Positions 41,919 to 52,612 of a stretch of DNA of 64,000 nucleotides are shown in pieces; within the stretch, counting starts at the first letter, position 1, and each line of letters starts with the position of its first letter. The notes below the pieces were generated by a model, which saw only the letters and a program-made list of their open reading frames with translations, was not told the origin of the DNA and did not search any database. The position numbers were made by a program, and so were the translations under genes. The stretch is from Ophiobolus disseminans (taxonomy: Eukaryota > Ascomycota > Dothideomycetes > Pleosporales > Phaeosphaeriaceae), in contig MU006223.1 in NCBI GenBank assembly GCA_010093685.1, positions 82,908-146,907 on the forward strand, read 5' to 3'.

Positions 41919-42399
41919 AGCCTTCTATTACGGCTTGATTTGGCTTACTATCTACTATAGCAAGCTTGATTTAGGGGAACCAAGCCAAGTCAAGCCTATC
42001 AAGTCAAGCGCTTGAAAGCAGCTTGTTTGTTGACAAGTCTGCCAACCTATATGGACACTTCAGATTCGAAGACTCCGCAGGGCAAATGACGGGACTTCGA
42101 GGCCATGCAGGAATATTGGGGTGCGATGCTGCCCCAGATCTCGTCAGCCAACTAGCGAGAGTGAAGAGAGACGCGGACGCAATCATGGCGCAAGAAGCGA
42201 GAAAAACGTCTTCAATAGCAGAGCCAAACCATACGCCGTTCAAACACACTTCTTTGGGTAGCGACACGATGATGTGACCGCTGAGTATTGACTCTCTCAA
42301 AGACGTTTTGGACTTCATTGACTGCTCGCTCATCGAAGTAGACCTAGGCGCATGTCCAAAGTTTGCTGCGTTATCTTGCACGTGGGGAAGTCCATTTCC

Positions 42400-43272
42400 C
42401 AGAGTTGGCAACAATCAAGCCAATCAAGCCTCCGGCGTCGGCTTGACTTGAGGCTTGATTGGGAGCAGTTTTAGCTTGATTGATAGGTTATCAAACCAAA
42501 ATTAGAGGGCTTGAATTGAAGCTTGATTGTTAGGCTTGATTGCCTATACTATATCTATCCTTGGTGTTGAGGTGTTGTCATTGTCATCTCAACAACTCAT
42601 GCCATACAAAAGTTCCATCTCCTTGTCAGATGCCATCACTACTATCCTGTCCATCCTTAGGATGGTCGTGCCCTTTGTGACGGTTGCCTTCCGTCTAGTT
42701 CCTGCCATCCTAAGGATGGTAACTCTTGGCGGAATATTAGTCAAGTGATCCTAGGCCACCCCGCTCAAATCCTTTGTGACATGTGCTCCACTTAGCCTTC
42801 TAACCTTGCATCTCTTGTCGAGAGGAGACTCCCTTGTTACCTTGTAACAACTTGCCTACTAGGCAGTGCCTACTAAAATAGGTCATCATGTGTGACAGTG
42901 CATGGAGAGAGGGAATACTGCGCTGCATTCGCTATCTGAGGTAGGGTGAGCTACATATATAGACCGCCGTACATAAGCTATCCTAACTCATACTAAAGTA
43001 GTTCTGGACAAGGCCTAGACCGTTACATCATGTGATTCATCCCACATGGACAGAGCCAAAGAAGACAGGACAGCTACTGCTTACTAACGCTACCAATAAC
43101 TACAACGCTAAAAGAAAGTATCTATCAAGCCTGTTAAGTCTATCAATCAAGCCTTCTATTAGAAGCTTGATTGACTCACATGTTACTATAAGAGAGGCAT
43201 GATTGATGAAACAATCAAGCCTTAAGCCTATGAATCAAGTGCTTGATAGTGGCTTGATTGTTGCCAAGTCTG
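42400..43272. mobile_element. hAT-derived non-autonomous element (MITE, 873 bp) with 8-bp TSD
   Basis: Inverted ends of 22 bp with one mismatch (42400-42421 CAGAGTTGGCAACAATCAAG, and the complement of 43251-43272, which starts CAGACTTGGC) are flanked by CCATTTCC (42392-42399 and 43273-43280). Removal rejoins the HET sequence at SPFP-GTIAIV. The first ~220 bp resembles the left end of the 38668 hAT, including the end of its transposase gene, so it is an internally deleted relative. The centre (about 42650-42720) has two CCATCCTWAGGATGG palindromes. No complete ORF is present. Confidence 0.93.
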
Positions 43273-44426
43273 CCATTTCCTGGCACAATCGCTATAGTTA
43301 CGAGTTACAATAAGAAGACTTTTAGCTATACGTTGCAATGGTCAACTTCTGGAGATCAAGCAGAATCTGTACAATGCGATGTGCCGACTTCGACAAATGT
43401 TGGACAGAGCCGATGGTCCACTGATAGCTTTCACGTGATCGCGCGTAGCTAGTGCCTTGGCAGCCTCTGAGAGCCTCGTACAGGCTCTCACGCGCCTTCC
43501 AATACACACATCATCATGCCAAAACTTGTGCCTTCCATCAACAAAGGACAGTCGTAGAACCACTGGACTCGCGTGGAAGGACCGAGCTCATGGATGCAAC
43601 TTTCCGCGAGTCTCTGGTTGAAGTGTAAACCCTACTGCAACAGGGTGCCAAAGTAAATTCACGAGACGAACAGAGTTGTATTGCGCTGCATCATGCAGCT
43701 TAGAGGGGCCAACTAGATATTGTCAAGACTTTTGTCTTTGCAGGTAGTGACACCAGCGCTGTTTGTAAGGATGGAAAGATGCCCATCGATTATGCTCAGT
43801 AAGATGCTAGGGATGAAGGTTGGGGCAAATGGAGAAATGTGGTGCTTTTTCTACCTCAGGAGTAGAACAAAAACTATGCCAGGGAAGCCAGAAACACTAG
43901 TCTTCGGAGGGATGTTACTAAGCTTGAGTATTTCTGGATAGATGCTGTATGTGAGCTGCTTCTTTGGAACGAGTCTACTAACTGATATCAGTTGCGTTCT
44001 TTGGTAGATATGCATCAACCAGTCTGACGAGCTCGAGAAAGCGTTTCAAGTCGCCAGAATGGGCACCATCTATCGGTCGGCTGAACATGTAATTGTTTGG
44101 CTCGGTCGAGAATATCACGACTGCCAGGATAACACCTGTCAGCTACGGTGATCGGCCGTAGCCCTCTGGGTTTCTGCCCCAGGTTTCCATCCCGTCTTCC
44201 TTCCCTCGCGCTGGTACGCTCTAGGCTTAGCGCCCGTCGCCTACTAGCGCCCCAGTACATAGATTGCTCCTTCCAGAGCTCCGAATACAACACGATTCAC
44301 ACATGTTCCATTCCTGGTCCTATTGACAACACCGAAGATCTGTTCCAAGGATCATGGCGTTTACAAGCTGCACGAGAGGCCGGCCGGATTTCTCCCGACA
44401 ACATGGAGCAGATGGTCAATACCGTA

Positions 44427-46498
44427 GGTTAGGGCGTAATGCGCGGATTGCCGTAATGCGCCGAACACCAACATTTGGCAGTAGGCAGCATACCACCTGC
44501 CACCGCCACCACAATCATTATTATCACAAGGTTTCTTGGTGGTGAGGTCTTGATAGCTTAATAAATAATCTTATTTATCTATATATGCCTGGCGTGTTGA
44601 TGGTGCGCCCTAATCGTGATGTTGATGGTGGAGGTGGTAGTGATGCATCGGCACCACCACCATCATTCCCACCACCATTTCTACCTGCCACAGGCTTGGG
44701 TCTTGGCTTATGCTTTGAGGCTGGCTTTGGCTTAGGTTTGGGCTTGGGTTGGTGTTGTTTCTTAGCAGCAGCAGCTCTTCTTTTTGCCAGATTCTTTAGC
44801 CTGTTTTCCTTCATCCTTTGAAGCTTTGCTGCTGCCCGCACCTGCCTATTCTCTTGAAGCAACCTATCCTTCAGCGCCTTATTGGCTTTCCGGATCTGAG
44901 CTTGCAATGCCTTGTCATCAATTTCCTGTTGTTTTTTTTGCCTCCTCAGCTTGTATATAGCCTCGGTGTCTTTCTACCCGGTGTGGTGAATACCAGACAG
45001 CTCCACCATGATGCCAGTCCTCCTTTTCAAACTCAACAGGCTTACCAGGCTTTTTGCGTTTCTGCTTGATGCCAAGAGCCCTCTGTAGACCATCGTTTTG
45101 ATGGTTTAGAAGCTCATTCTCAACAACAAGGTGGTGAATAGCTTGTTTTAGTGCCTGGGTCTTCCTGTCATCTGAACTAGTTGTCACCGCCCGCAGGCGC
45201 CTCTGGATCTTAATCCAATTTGACAGGCTATTATCTGAGTCATCTAAGCTGCTTGAGTCGTGATCTGAGTAGTTGTAGGCAAAGCGCTTTAGTATAATGT
45301 TGGCATTTGGTGGTGACAAGCCAGTAGCTGAAAATGACTTCAGAACCCTTGTTTTGATGAAGGTATTCACCCAGCCATCCCAGAACAAGCTAAAGAAGTC
45401 CCTCTTTGCAACTGGTAGTATGCCCAGGCTTTGGTCTATATATTGTTCAAGTGCGGTGGAGTAGTTGGCTGACAGGGACTTGAACATGACAACGTCTAGT
45501 GGCTGTAAGGTATGGGTAGCGTGAGGTGGAAATACAGCCAGGAGAATCTTATTCTGGTCACAATAGTTGATAAATGCCATTGAGGTATGGGACTCATGTC
45601 TATCCACGATCAGGAGTCGCTATGATTGCCGTGCCTTATCCTTGGTCAGTCTATCAAAGACTCCACGGAGCCATTGGAGACCTATCTCGTTGTTAGTCCA
45701 GCCGCTAGTAGATGCAGTCGTAAATGCTGGCTTGTCTAGGCTAATGTCGTGCACCCAGCTTGATTGAAGTGTGCTTGCGTCTGACTGATAGATAAGGCAT
45801 GGGTCTAGAGTTGTACCATCACTACAGATAGTGGCAAGGATAGTCACCCCACTCCCTAGAGCCGTCCCTAAGGACTAAACGAAGCTCCTCTTTCTCCCAC
45901 ATCCTCCTTGTGAACACCCTTTGTGACCTATTAGTGATGCCAAGCATAAGGCCTTTCTTGTCCATATTGTACATATGTTGAGGCTCTATTGAGTATTGCT
46001 CCATCTTGGCATGCCAGAAGTCAAAGTAACGCTTGTACTTATGCCATGAATCAGCCTAGTGGCGATCACGGTCCATTCCCTTGGTCCATTTGGCTATCAA
46101 TTCATCCTGATGACGGTCAAGGAAGCCACCCACCCAGGATTCCCCTATTGGTTTTCCAGCTATTTCTGAAGCCCAATTTTGAACCAAACGTCTTAGAGGT
46201 GGTAAACGTTTCTCATTCTGTCTGTTTATCCATGCCACAAGCTCTATCTCTTGGTCTGGGGTGAGGGCATGTTGTTTGACGGCCTTGACAGTGCGGGGTT
46301 CGGTTATAGCTTTGTACCGGCAAATGAGGGTAGACCTCACAACACCATGCTTTCTAGCTATCTCTGAGAAGGTGAAAGATTGGTCATGAGGTAAGGATTT
46401 GATTTCTTCAATTGCAGCTTCAATTGGATCCATATTGGTTGAGCTAGGGGTGGTGGTGTTCCGGCGCATTACGGCAATCCGCGCATTACGCCCTAACC
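44427..46498 (-). mobile_element. Fot/pogo-type transposon (2072 bp) with TA duplication
   Basis: Inverted ends start GGTTAGGGCGTAATGCGCGG on both sides and extend about 37 bp before diverging. TA flanks it at 44425-44426 and 46499-46500. It lies in the HET pseudogene. It holds one minus-strand DDE_1 transposase gene with four lesions. Confidence 0.94.
44575..46433 (-). pseudogene. Fot/pogo (DDE_1) transposase with two stops and two frameshifts
   Basis: Start ATG 46433 (MDPIEAAIEEIKSLPHDQSF). An N-terminal Psq-type helix-turn-helix (FSEIARKHGVVRSTLICRYK) and a Tc5-type DNA-binding domain (ALTPDQEIELVAWINRQNEK) come first. The DDE domain follows (MYNMDKKGLMLG; LLIVDRHESHTSMAFINYC; HTLQPLDVVMF). 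The C-terminal basic coiled region ends in KPKPKPKPASKHKPRPKP and a Gly-rich tail. Lesions: TAG near 46056 where Trp is expected, one extra G near 45850, TAG near 45620, and one extra A in an A8 run near 44935. Undoing single lesions would reopen each next segment, so decay is recent. Confidence 0.9.
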
Positions 46499-48216
46499 TA
46501 CGGTACCCCAACATGGGTCTTCAAAGAATTCCAAACAACGAAAACTGGACTTGCAGCTGTCGATTGGCTCAACACACAGGGTAGGGAAAGAGTCAAAAAA
46601 TGGGTTTTGGGCGTACCTTTATTTCGCAGAGCATGGTTCAACAGAGCATGGGTCTCGCAAGAGGCCTTGATAGCCAAAGACTTGACAGTGGTGTGTGGAC
46701 CGTACTTACTACCATAGGATATCTTTATCTTCATGTCTTCCATTGTAGAAGGCTGCCGACTGGAGGGCCTGAGACAAGACCTCGCTTACACATTCGGCAT
46801 CAACGAAGAACCTTACTCTGGCGATTTCGCTCGCGCCGCAAGAACACTTCGCTTCGACGCAAAAGAAAACGAAATGCTCTCGGTCAGCCTCGAAAGAAGG
46901 AGATCAGCCTACAAGCATGGAAGCGAACTGACCATGCTATCTGCGATATCCCGGAGCTGGAATCAGAAGAGCACCGACGCAAGGGACAAAGTGTACTCGG
47001 TTCTTGCCTTCTCCTCACTCCAACAACAAACTGAAGACGGCCCGAAAATAATCGTGCCAGACTACACAATATCAGGACACAAGCTGTTCATTAATGTTGG
47101 AAAAAGCTTTATGCTTGCGTGTGGACCTCGCGCTCTGTCACTGAGCGGCAAGAGCGAGCTTCGGCAGACCAAAGGCCTACCTTCGTGGGTGCCTTATCTC
47201 AACAGCCCTCTGTTCGCACGTCCCTTAGGGATCGACATCGATGAGACGCACGACGCGACTGTACATGCATCCGGGATCGCGGCCAACGTGGCAAAAGGCT
47301 TTCTACAAACATCAACGCTCTATATTACACCACAGAATGAGCTGTTTGTGAGTGCGTATAAACTGGATGCCATATCAGATTTAGCTATTTAGGACTCAAG
47401 GACGTAGGCGATGATCTTAATGGGCTGAGCATGTGGTTAGAACTATGGTCTGTGTTAGACGTACCGCCAAAAGAGAGGCAACGAGTTCTCTGGCGCACCA
47501 TCATCGAGGACTCAACTGCGATAGGGACAAATGAGCCGTTGCCGCTTGGCTTGAAGGATGTTCACTTCCAAGCTTGGCTTACATTTGTCTGCATCATCTC
47601 CGTGCTCGGTCATACGGAATATCTTCGAGGCTCTGTTCTTTCTGCTGCAGAATACGACATGTACTATCACGAGAAGATGGACCGATCTCAAGCCCAGATT
47701 CAGAAAAATGCTGGATCAAACGCTTGCTGCTTTTGCAGTTCTTATAATCCTCTGTCCTTCTGCCGAAGAGATGGAGTGGGGTAACGCCAGCTCATACTGT
47801 ATTCAAGTAGCAGCGGGCATTCCGAAGCTCTCCTAGGTGTAATGGCATACTACGCAATGGATTGTGGCAATATCATACGCAATAATGACCCATCAAGACG
47901 ATTGTTACGATCAAAGAGTCTCTAAGATGTTAGGTACAGGACCTCGGGAAGCGCTGGCTGGTGATGCGATCGAAGGAGCCAGTATCCCGTACGTGCTGAG
48001 ACCTCGAAACAATGGCACTTTTCAGTACATCGGAGAGGCGTATTTGTATGGAACAAACACTGAGGAGATATTGCGCACTGCTCGCAACGAGGGAAAGTTA
48101 AAGCCCACTTATATAAAATGAGGTGTGGGAGCATATTTCGACACATAGTTAGCAAGTAGTGTTGTGGGCTGTGGTGGGGGTGGACACGGTTGATTTTGGC
48201 GGCTACCAGCGTTGCG

Positions 48217-49856
48217 CTACTCGCTATGCGCCGACTTCCTCTGTCTCCTCCACACCTTCACTGGCATCTCTCCCACCAACCAATTCATCGTCTCTAACCG
48301 TTTGAGCTCCCAGTCTGGACTGCTCAATGCAAACTCGTATCTTCTCAACACACTTGCCAGCACGACCGTTTGCTCAAGATACGAGATGTTGCGGCCAATG
48401 CAGCCCCGCGCACCCGCCGAGAACGCTAGGAAATAAGGCTGCAGCGACTTACCTTCCTCCCCTACCCATCGTTCGGGTATGTATCTATCAGCCTGTGGAA
48501 ACACTGACTCAATTCGATGTGCGACGAAAGCCGACATTGCGACAGTCACTCCACCGGGTATGTAGTCCCCAAGGATGTTGGTGCCGTCTGGCGGTGTCTC
48601 GCGCGGAAGGCCATGCGGTGTCGGCGGAAAGAGGCGGAGCGACTCATCGAGACACGCGCGAAGGTAGGGCAGGTGCTTGACCTTGTCGTACGCAACCACA
48701 CCGTCTTCTGCTTCGTCCTCGTCCTCATCGAGCGCATTGTCGATTTCCTCTACCAACTTCCTCATCTCGTTGGGATTCTTCAGGAGCTGATACAGCACGT
48801 TTGTCATGGCAATCGCTGTTGTCGCTGATCCGGCGTTCATCATGATACTGACTTCTGCAACAATCTCGCCCCATTCCAAGTTGTTTGGCTGTCCGTTCTT
48901 GTTCTCCATCAACGCTTGGAAGAAATCGTCAAGCTTCTCTCCCGCACGGTACCGCTGAAGGCGCTTGTGTGCGAGCTCGACGGGAATGCCATCCCAGTCT
49001 TTTGCAAACCTGCCCATGCGTCCATAGAAAGGGATCAGGTTGGAGAGCTTGTTGAGGAAAGGATACCAGTCATAACTCCAGACCATCAGACTTTGCTTGC
49101 GGGCGGTCTCATACAAGCAATCCCGGAGGTCACATTCGTATGTCGAGCCATCCAGCCTCCGGCCAGTCACTCTATCATGCCCACGGTCCAAGAAGCCCAA
49201 CTTATCCGACAGACCAATATCTGCAATGGCGTCAAGCGTGAAGAAGTTCGTCCATTTGCGGTAGTCGACGGTGACGTCCTCTGGTTTGGGTAGTTCTCCT
49301 GGAGCTAAAGTCTCAGTGCAGCACTGATCGAGGTGCTTGTTCAACTTCCTTGTCTTGTCGGCCACCTTGTGCTCCCAACCTTCAAGGTTCTTGATTGCAT
49401 AGGCCAAACTCAGAAGTTTCCTCTTACGGGCGTGGTCGTGCTTGTCGACAACATCGGCGAGATGGTAGTGTGACCCGGCGGTCACTACGTATTGCCCATC
49501 CTTCGTACACGGCGTGTTGTGACCGTAGATATCCTTAATCGCTCTCACGTCGCCGTATGATAACGAGTTCGGCCCAGTTCGGATCACGGGATGCTTTTGA
49601 TGTAGTTTTGCCATGTATGTGGAGCGCGCACCGCTATGTGCTAAGATCATAAACGGTATTGACGAGATGCCCGAAAGCGGGTGCATGTTCGGGAATCGTC
49701 GTAGACCTGACTGGTCAGTAATTATCGAGAACCGATAGTGAAATCAGTCTTACTGTTCGCATCGCGGAAGTAAACAACCACTGGGTATACGATGAAGTAA
49801 AGGAAGAAGCATGCTCCCAGCGCAATGGCATAGGGAACAGAAAGCATAGCTGACAT
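48217..49856 (-). CDS. Cytochrome P450, benzoate 4-monooxygenase-like (530 aa)
   Basis: Heme monooxygenase anchored in the ER membrane. Exon 1 is 49856-49754 and exon 2 is 49706-48217, with a 47-nt intron (GTAAGA...CAGTCAG). The start gives an N-terminal membrane anchor (MSAMLSVPYAIALGACFFLY). The ExxR motif is ESLR at 389-392, PERW lies near 449, and the heme ligand is Cys470 in FSAGARGCIGR. The I-helix motif at 326-331 reads AGSATT; the usual acidic residue before Thr-Thr is Ala329. Length is normal. Best resemblance is to proteins annotated as benzoate 4-monooxygenase, but the substrate is unknown. It is divergent from a dedicated-looking P450 reductase at 50480, which probably supplies its electrons. 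Confidence 0.92.
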
Positions 49857-50479
49857 CTTCAAGGTGAGAAAGAGCTTGGTAACTGCGTTTAGCAACTGTG
49901 TCTGGTCCTATGTGGCATTCATTTGAGGTCACGCAGCACTTAAGTGTTACTCGATGAGTTGCGGAGCCTGGCAACGTTAACGCAGTACATGGAAGCAAGC
50001 AACACACTGACACAACCGAGATTCGAGAATCGGGAATGGAAATGGAAGGTAACGGAGAACAGCTTCATTTGCGGAACATATTTCTATGTGCGCACAGCTG
50101 TATATAGCAGTTCCTAGAATTGCGGGGTGAACGTGGGGTCGGGAGCCAGACGGCGCCCATCAATGGATCGTGTCCACACTTCGAGAAAGTTGTGGAAGCC
50201 ACACGCGTTTCAGAACATTATCTGCCAATACTCCATTCTAAATCACTAACTATGACCTGTACTGAACCTGGCAGTCCTTCCCGCAAAGTTCGCATGCAAG
50301 GCGAGCGAGATCAGGATGACACGCGAGACGTATCTTCTGTTATTTGTGACGGCAAATATCGACATATATACCTTGTGTTCTGAGAAGTGCATAAGGTCGG
50401 CCTTTTTATACCGTTACATTATTTCATGTCAAAGACCACTCTGCCCCCTCGGTCAGTGCATTCTTCAGGACATCTCAAC
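49857..50479. promoter_or_regulatory. Divergent promoter region of the P450/reductase pair
   Basis: A 623-bp region between the two start codons with no gene. TATA-like ATATATACC lies near 50363, about 115 bp upstream of the reductase start. TATATAGC near 50101 could serve either direction. Shared control is likely from the layout, but no regulator site was identified. Confidence 0.55.
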
Positions 50480-52612
50480 ATGGAGCTCTTCAACGTTACC
50501 CTTGATACACCCGACCTACGACCAGACGCAGGCTCTTTCATCCAAGCAGTACCTACTTCACAAGACCTTCGAGCACTGCAACCAAGATCTTTTATAGACG
50601 GACTTGCGCTCTTCATCTTCTTGCTCACATCACTCGGATACGTTACGAAGGGTCGATTATGGGACAAGCCGGACCCACATTACTATGTCTATTTCGAAAA
50701 GCCACAAGCTGCAAAAGGATCTTCGAACGACAAAGCCAACTCTACTCGCGACATCTCCCAATGGCTCAAAGAGGGAGGACATGATTGTGTCATATTCTGG
50801 GGCTCGCAATCAGGTACAGCTGAGCGCTTTGCGGAAGCCTTGGGACGAGAGTGTGTTGCCTGCTTCGGCATCAACGCATTGGTGGCCGATCTGTCAGATT
50901 ATGATGCCGAGAGCATTGCGAGCATACGCAAGGACCACTTTGCCATTTTCCTGCTCAGCACGTATGGCGAGGGTGACCCGAGCGACAACGCAGCCGGGTT
51001 CTGGGATTGGCTCAAACACTTCGGCGATAGAAGCGTCAAGCTTGGGAATCTGAGATACGCTGCGTTCGGCCTCGGCAACAGCAACTACAAGTACTACAAC
51101 CACGTTCTCAACGTTGCTTTCCATGCGTTCAATACGGCAGAGGCGGTCTCGCTCATGCCGCCCCAGCAAGCCGACGATGCGAATGGTGGCACGGAGGAAG
51201 ATTTGCAGTCATGGAAGGACGATCTGTTTGCACTGTTCCGAAGCCTGGGCTACGAGCAAAAGAGCGTTGTGTACCAAGCTAGTATCGACGTTGAATTCAC
51301 TGCCGAGCCCATTGGAAACTGCACAACCATAACGTCACCGAGCCATCATCCATCTAACACGAATTCGGCGGTTCAGCCTTTGACTGTCAAGAATGCCCGC
51401 GAACTCTTCGCGAAGGGAGACCGTAACTGCGTGCACATGGAGTTGGATCTCGGAACTTCCGGCCTTGGTTACAAAACAGGCGATCACATCGCTGTATGGC
51501 CTGTCAATCCCGATGACGAGGTCGATCGGCTCATTCACGTACTCGGACTACAATCTCGCCGAAACGAAAGCTTCACAGTCAAACCTAACAGCGAAACAAC
51601 AAAACCCAAGTTACCATCACTCACGACTCTTGCTACTGCATTCCGTCACCATCTCGATATATGCGGGTCGGTAGCGCGTAAAATCGTGCTAGAAGTTGCA
51701 CAGTTCGCACCGACACCCCAGGCGAAAGCAACGCTGCTTGAGTTTGGCCAGAACAGACACCGCTATGAGCAGCTTACATCGAACACACACATCACGTTGG
51801 CACGGCTATTGCATCTTGCTTGCCCGACTGAGTCATGGTGCAATGTCCCAATTTCTTTTGTCATCGAGAAGCTATTACCCTTGCAGCCTCGCTACTACTC
51901 TATCTCGTCGTCCTCTGTGGTCTCCCCACGAACGATCGCTATCACTGCGCTTGTGGTCAACAAGACACTACCTGGTGAGCCTGCCTCAATCGTTCGCGGC
52001 CTTACCTCCAACTACTTGCTCTCCACATCGAAACTGCTAGCTGCCACTGCCGCCGGGACAGCACTTAACAGATGCATAGATACAGAGACACTCCAAGGTG
52101 CAAAGATCCTTGCACACATCCGAAAGTCAAAATTCAAGCTCCCCATCGCCTCATCCACACCACTAATCCTCGTCAGCGCAGGCACCGGCTTCGCACCGTT
52201 TCGCGCCTTCCTTCAGGAGCGCGCAAGGGTGCACATGATTGGCAAGGACATCGGTAAAATCCTCTTGTTCTTTGGCTGCCGCAACAACGATGATTTCATC
52301 TATCGCAAAGAGGTTGAGAAGATTCAGACTCAACTTGATAACAAGCTCGAAGTGGTCACCGCTTTCTCTCGTGCTGGAGGCAAGAAATGGTACGTGCAAG
52401 ATCGTATTGGAGAGCATGCGTTGAGGGTGCTGGAGATGCTGGAGGCGGGTGCAAATATGTATATCTGTGGCAAGGCTAGTATGGCGAGGGAAGTCGATGC
52501 GAAGCTGGAGACTGTGGTGGGAAGCACGAAAGGGATTGGTGAGCAGGAAGTCAAAGCTTGGACTCAGGCGCTGAAGAAGAGGGGCAAGTGGAAGGCTGAT
52601 GTCTGGGGATAG
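50480..52612 (+). CDS. NADPH-cytochrome P450 reductase (710 aa)
   Basis: Transfers electrons from NADPH through FAD and FMN to P450s at the ER membrane. The start at 50480 (MELFNVTLDTPD) gives a short lumenal end and a membrane anchor at about 38-55 (FIDGLALFIFLLTSLGYVT). The upstream in-frame ATG at 50426 is possible but less likely. The FMN domain has WGSQSGTAERF (about 107-117), STYGEGDPSDNAAGFWDWL and FGLGNSNYKYYN. The FAD part has GYKTGDHIAVWPVNPDDEVD and PRYYSISSSS. The NADPH part has SAGTGFAPFRAFLQERAR and FGCRNNDDFIYRKE, and the protein ends KADVWG with the conserved penultimate Trp. Single exon, no lesions. It is divergent from the P450 at 49856. As the usual housekeeping reductase is a separate gene in most fungi, this may be a second, cluster-linked copy; that is inference. 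Confidence 0.93.
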   Translation: MELFNVTLDTPDLRPDAGSFIQAVPTSQDLRALQPRSFIDGLALFIFLLTSLGYVTKGRLWDKPDPHYYVYFEKPQAAKGSSNDKANSTRDISQWLKEGGHDCVIFWGSQSGTAERFAEALGRECVACFGINALVADLSDYDAESIASIRKDHFAIFLLSTYGEGDPSDNAAGFWDWLKHFGDRSVKLGNLRYAAFGLGNSNYKYYNHVLNVAFHAFNTAEAVSLMPPQQADDANGGTEEDLQSWKDDLFALFRSLGYEQKSVVYQASIDVEFTAEPIGNCTTITSPSHHPSNTNSAVQPLTVKNARELFAKGDRNCVHMELDLGTSGLGYKTGDHIAVWPVNPDDEVDRLIHVLGLQSRRNESFTVKPNSETTKPKLPSLTTLATAFRHHLDICGSVARKIVLEVAQFAPTPQAKATLLEFGQNRHRYEQLTSNTHITLARLLHLACPTESWCNVPISFVIEKLLPLQPRYYSISSSSVVSPRTIAITALVVNKTLPGEPASIVRGLTSNYLLSTSKLLAATAAGTALNRCIDTETLQGAKILAHIRKSKFKLPIASSTPLILVSAGTGFAPFRAFLQERARVHMIGKDIGKILLFFGCRNNDDFIYRKEVEKIQTQLDNKLEVVTAFSRAGGKKWYVQDRIGEHALRVLEMLEAGANMYICGKASMAREVDAKLETVVGSTKGIGEQEVKAWTQALKKRGKWKADVWG

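Larger units (their letters stand above)
38668..42041 (-). mobile_element. hAT transposon (3374 bp) with 22-bp TIRs and 8-bp TSD
   Basis: Perfect 22-bp inverted ends (38668-38689 and 42020-42041, starting CAGACTTGTCAACAAACAAG) are flanked by the 8-bp duplication CCAACCTA (38660-38667 and 42042-42049). Removing the element plus one duplication rejoins the CVNH frame. Subterminal regions are full of CAAGCCTATC/GCTTGAT motifs, including a 9-bp tandem array at 41811-41918. One transposase gene runs on the minus strand. Confidence 0.96.
38392..48121 (+). pseudogene. CVNH-HET protein gene with ankyrin-like insert, split by three DNA transposons
   Basis: Host segments are 38392-38667, 42050-42399, 43281-44424 and 46501-48121. 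They begin at ATG 38392 (MAFSYTSRNL*LDGSIILHV) and encode a cyanovirin-N homology domain (GTFTWDSGNFSLTASGIRLE; NLNERITNL, resuming as YGHFRFEDSAG after the hAT). The same frame, interrupted by TGA 42275, enters a HET domain (SLIEVDLGACPKFAALSCTW). Ankyrin-like sequence follows near 43584-43830 (VNSRDEQSCIALHHAA*RGQ), and then HET motif 2 (EYFWIDA | ICINQSDELEKAFQ) across a short intron from about 43947 to 44011. Later parts are FNRAWVSQEALIAKDLTVVC (46630-46700) and a HET-type C terminus near 47930-48118 (ASIPYVLRPRNNGTFQYIGE). TAG/TAA/TGA stops at 38422, 43617, 43699 and 46718, plus frameshifts, make it inactive. The last ~700 bp needs at least one more intron or frameshift. Confidence 0.8.

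Noticed and set aside
50387..50479. Upstream extension of the P450 reductase to 50387
   Set aside because: The start there would be GTG; the ATG at 50480 has a good context and leaves a normal N-terminal anchor.
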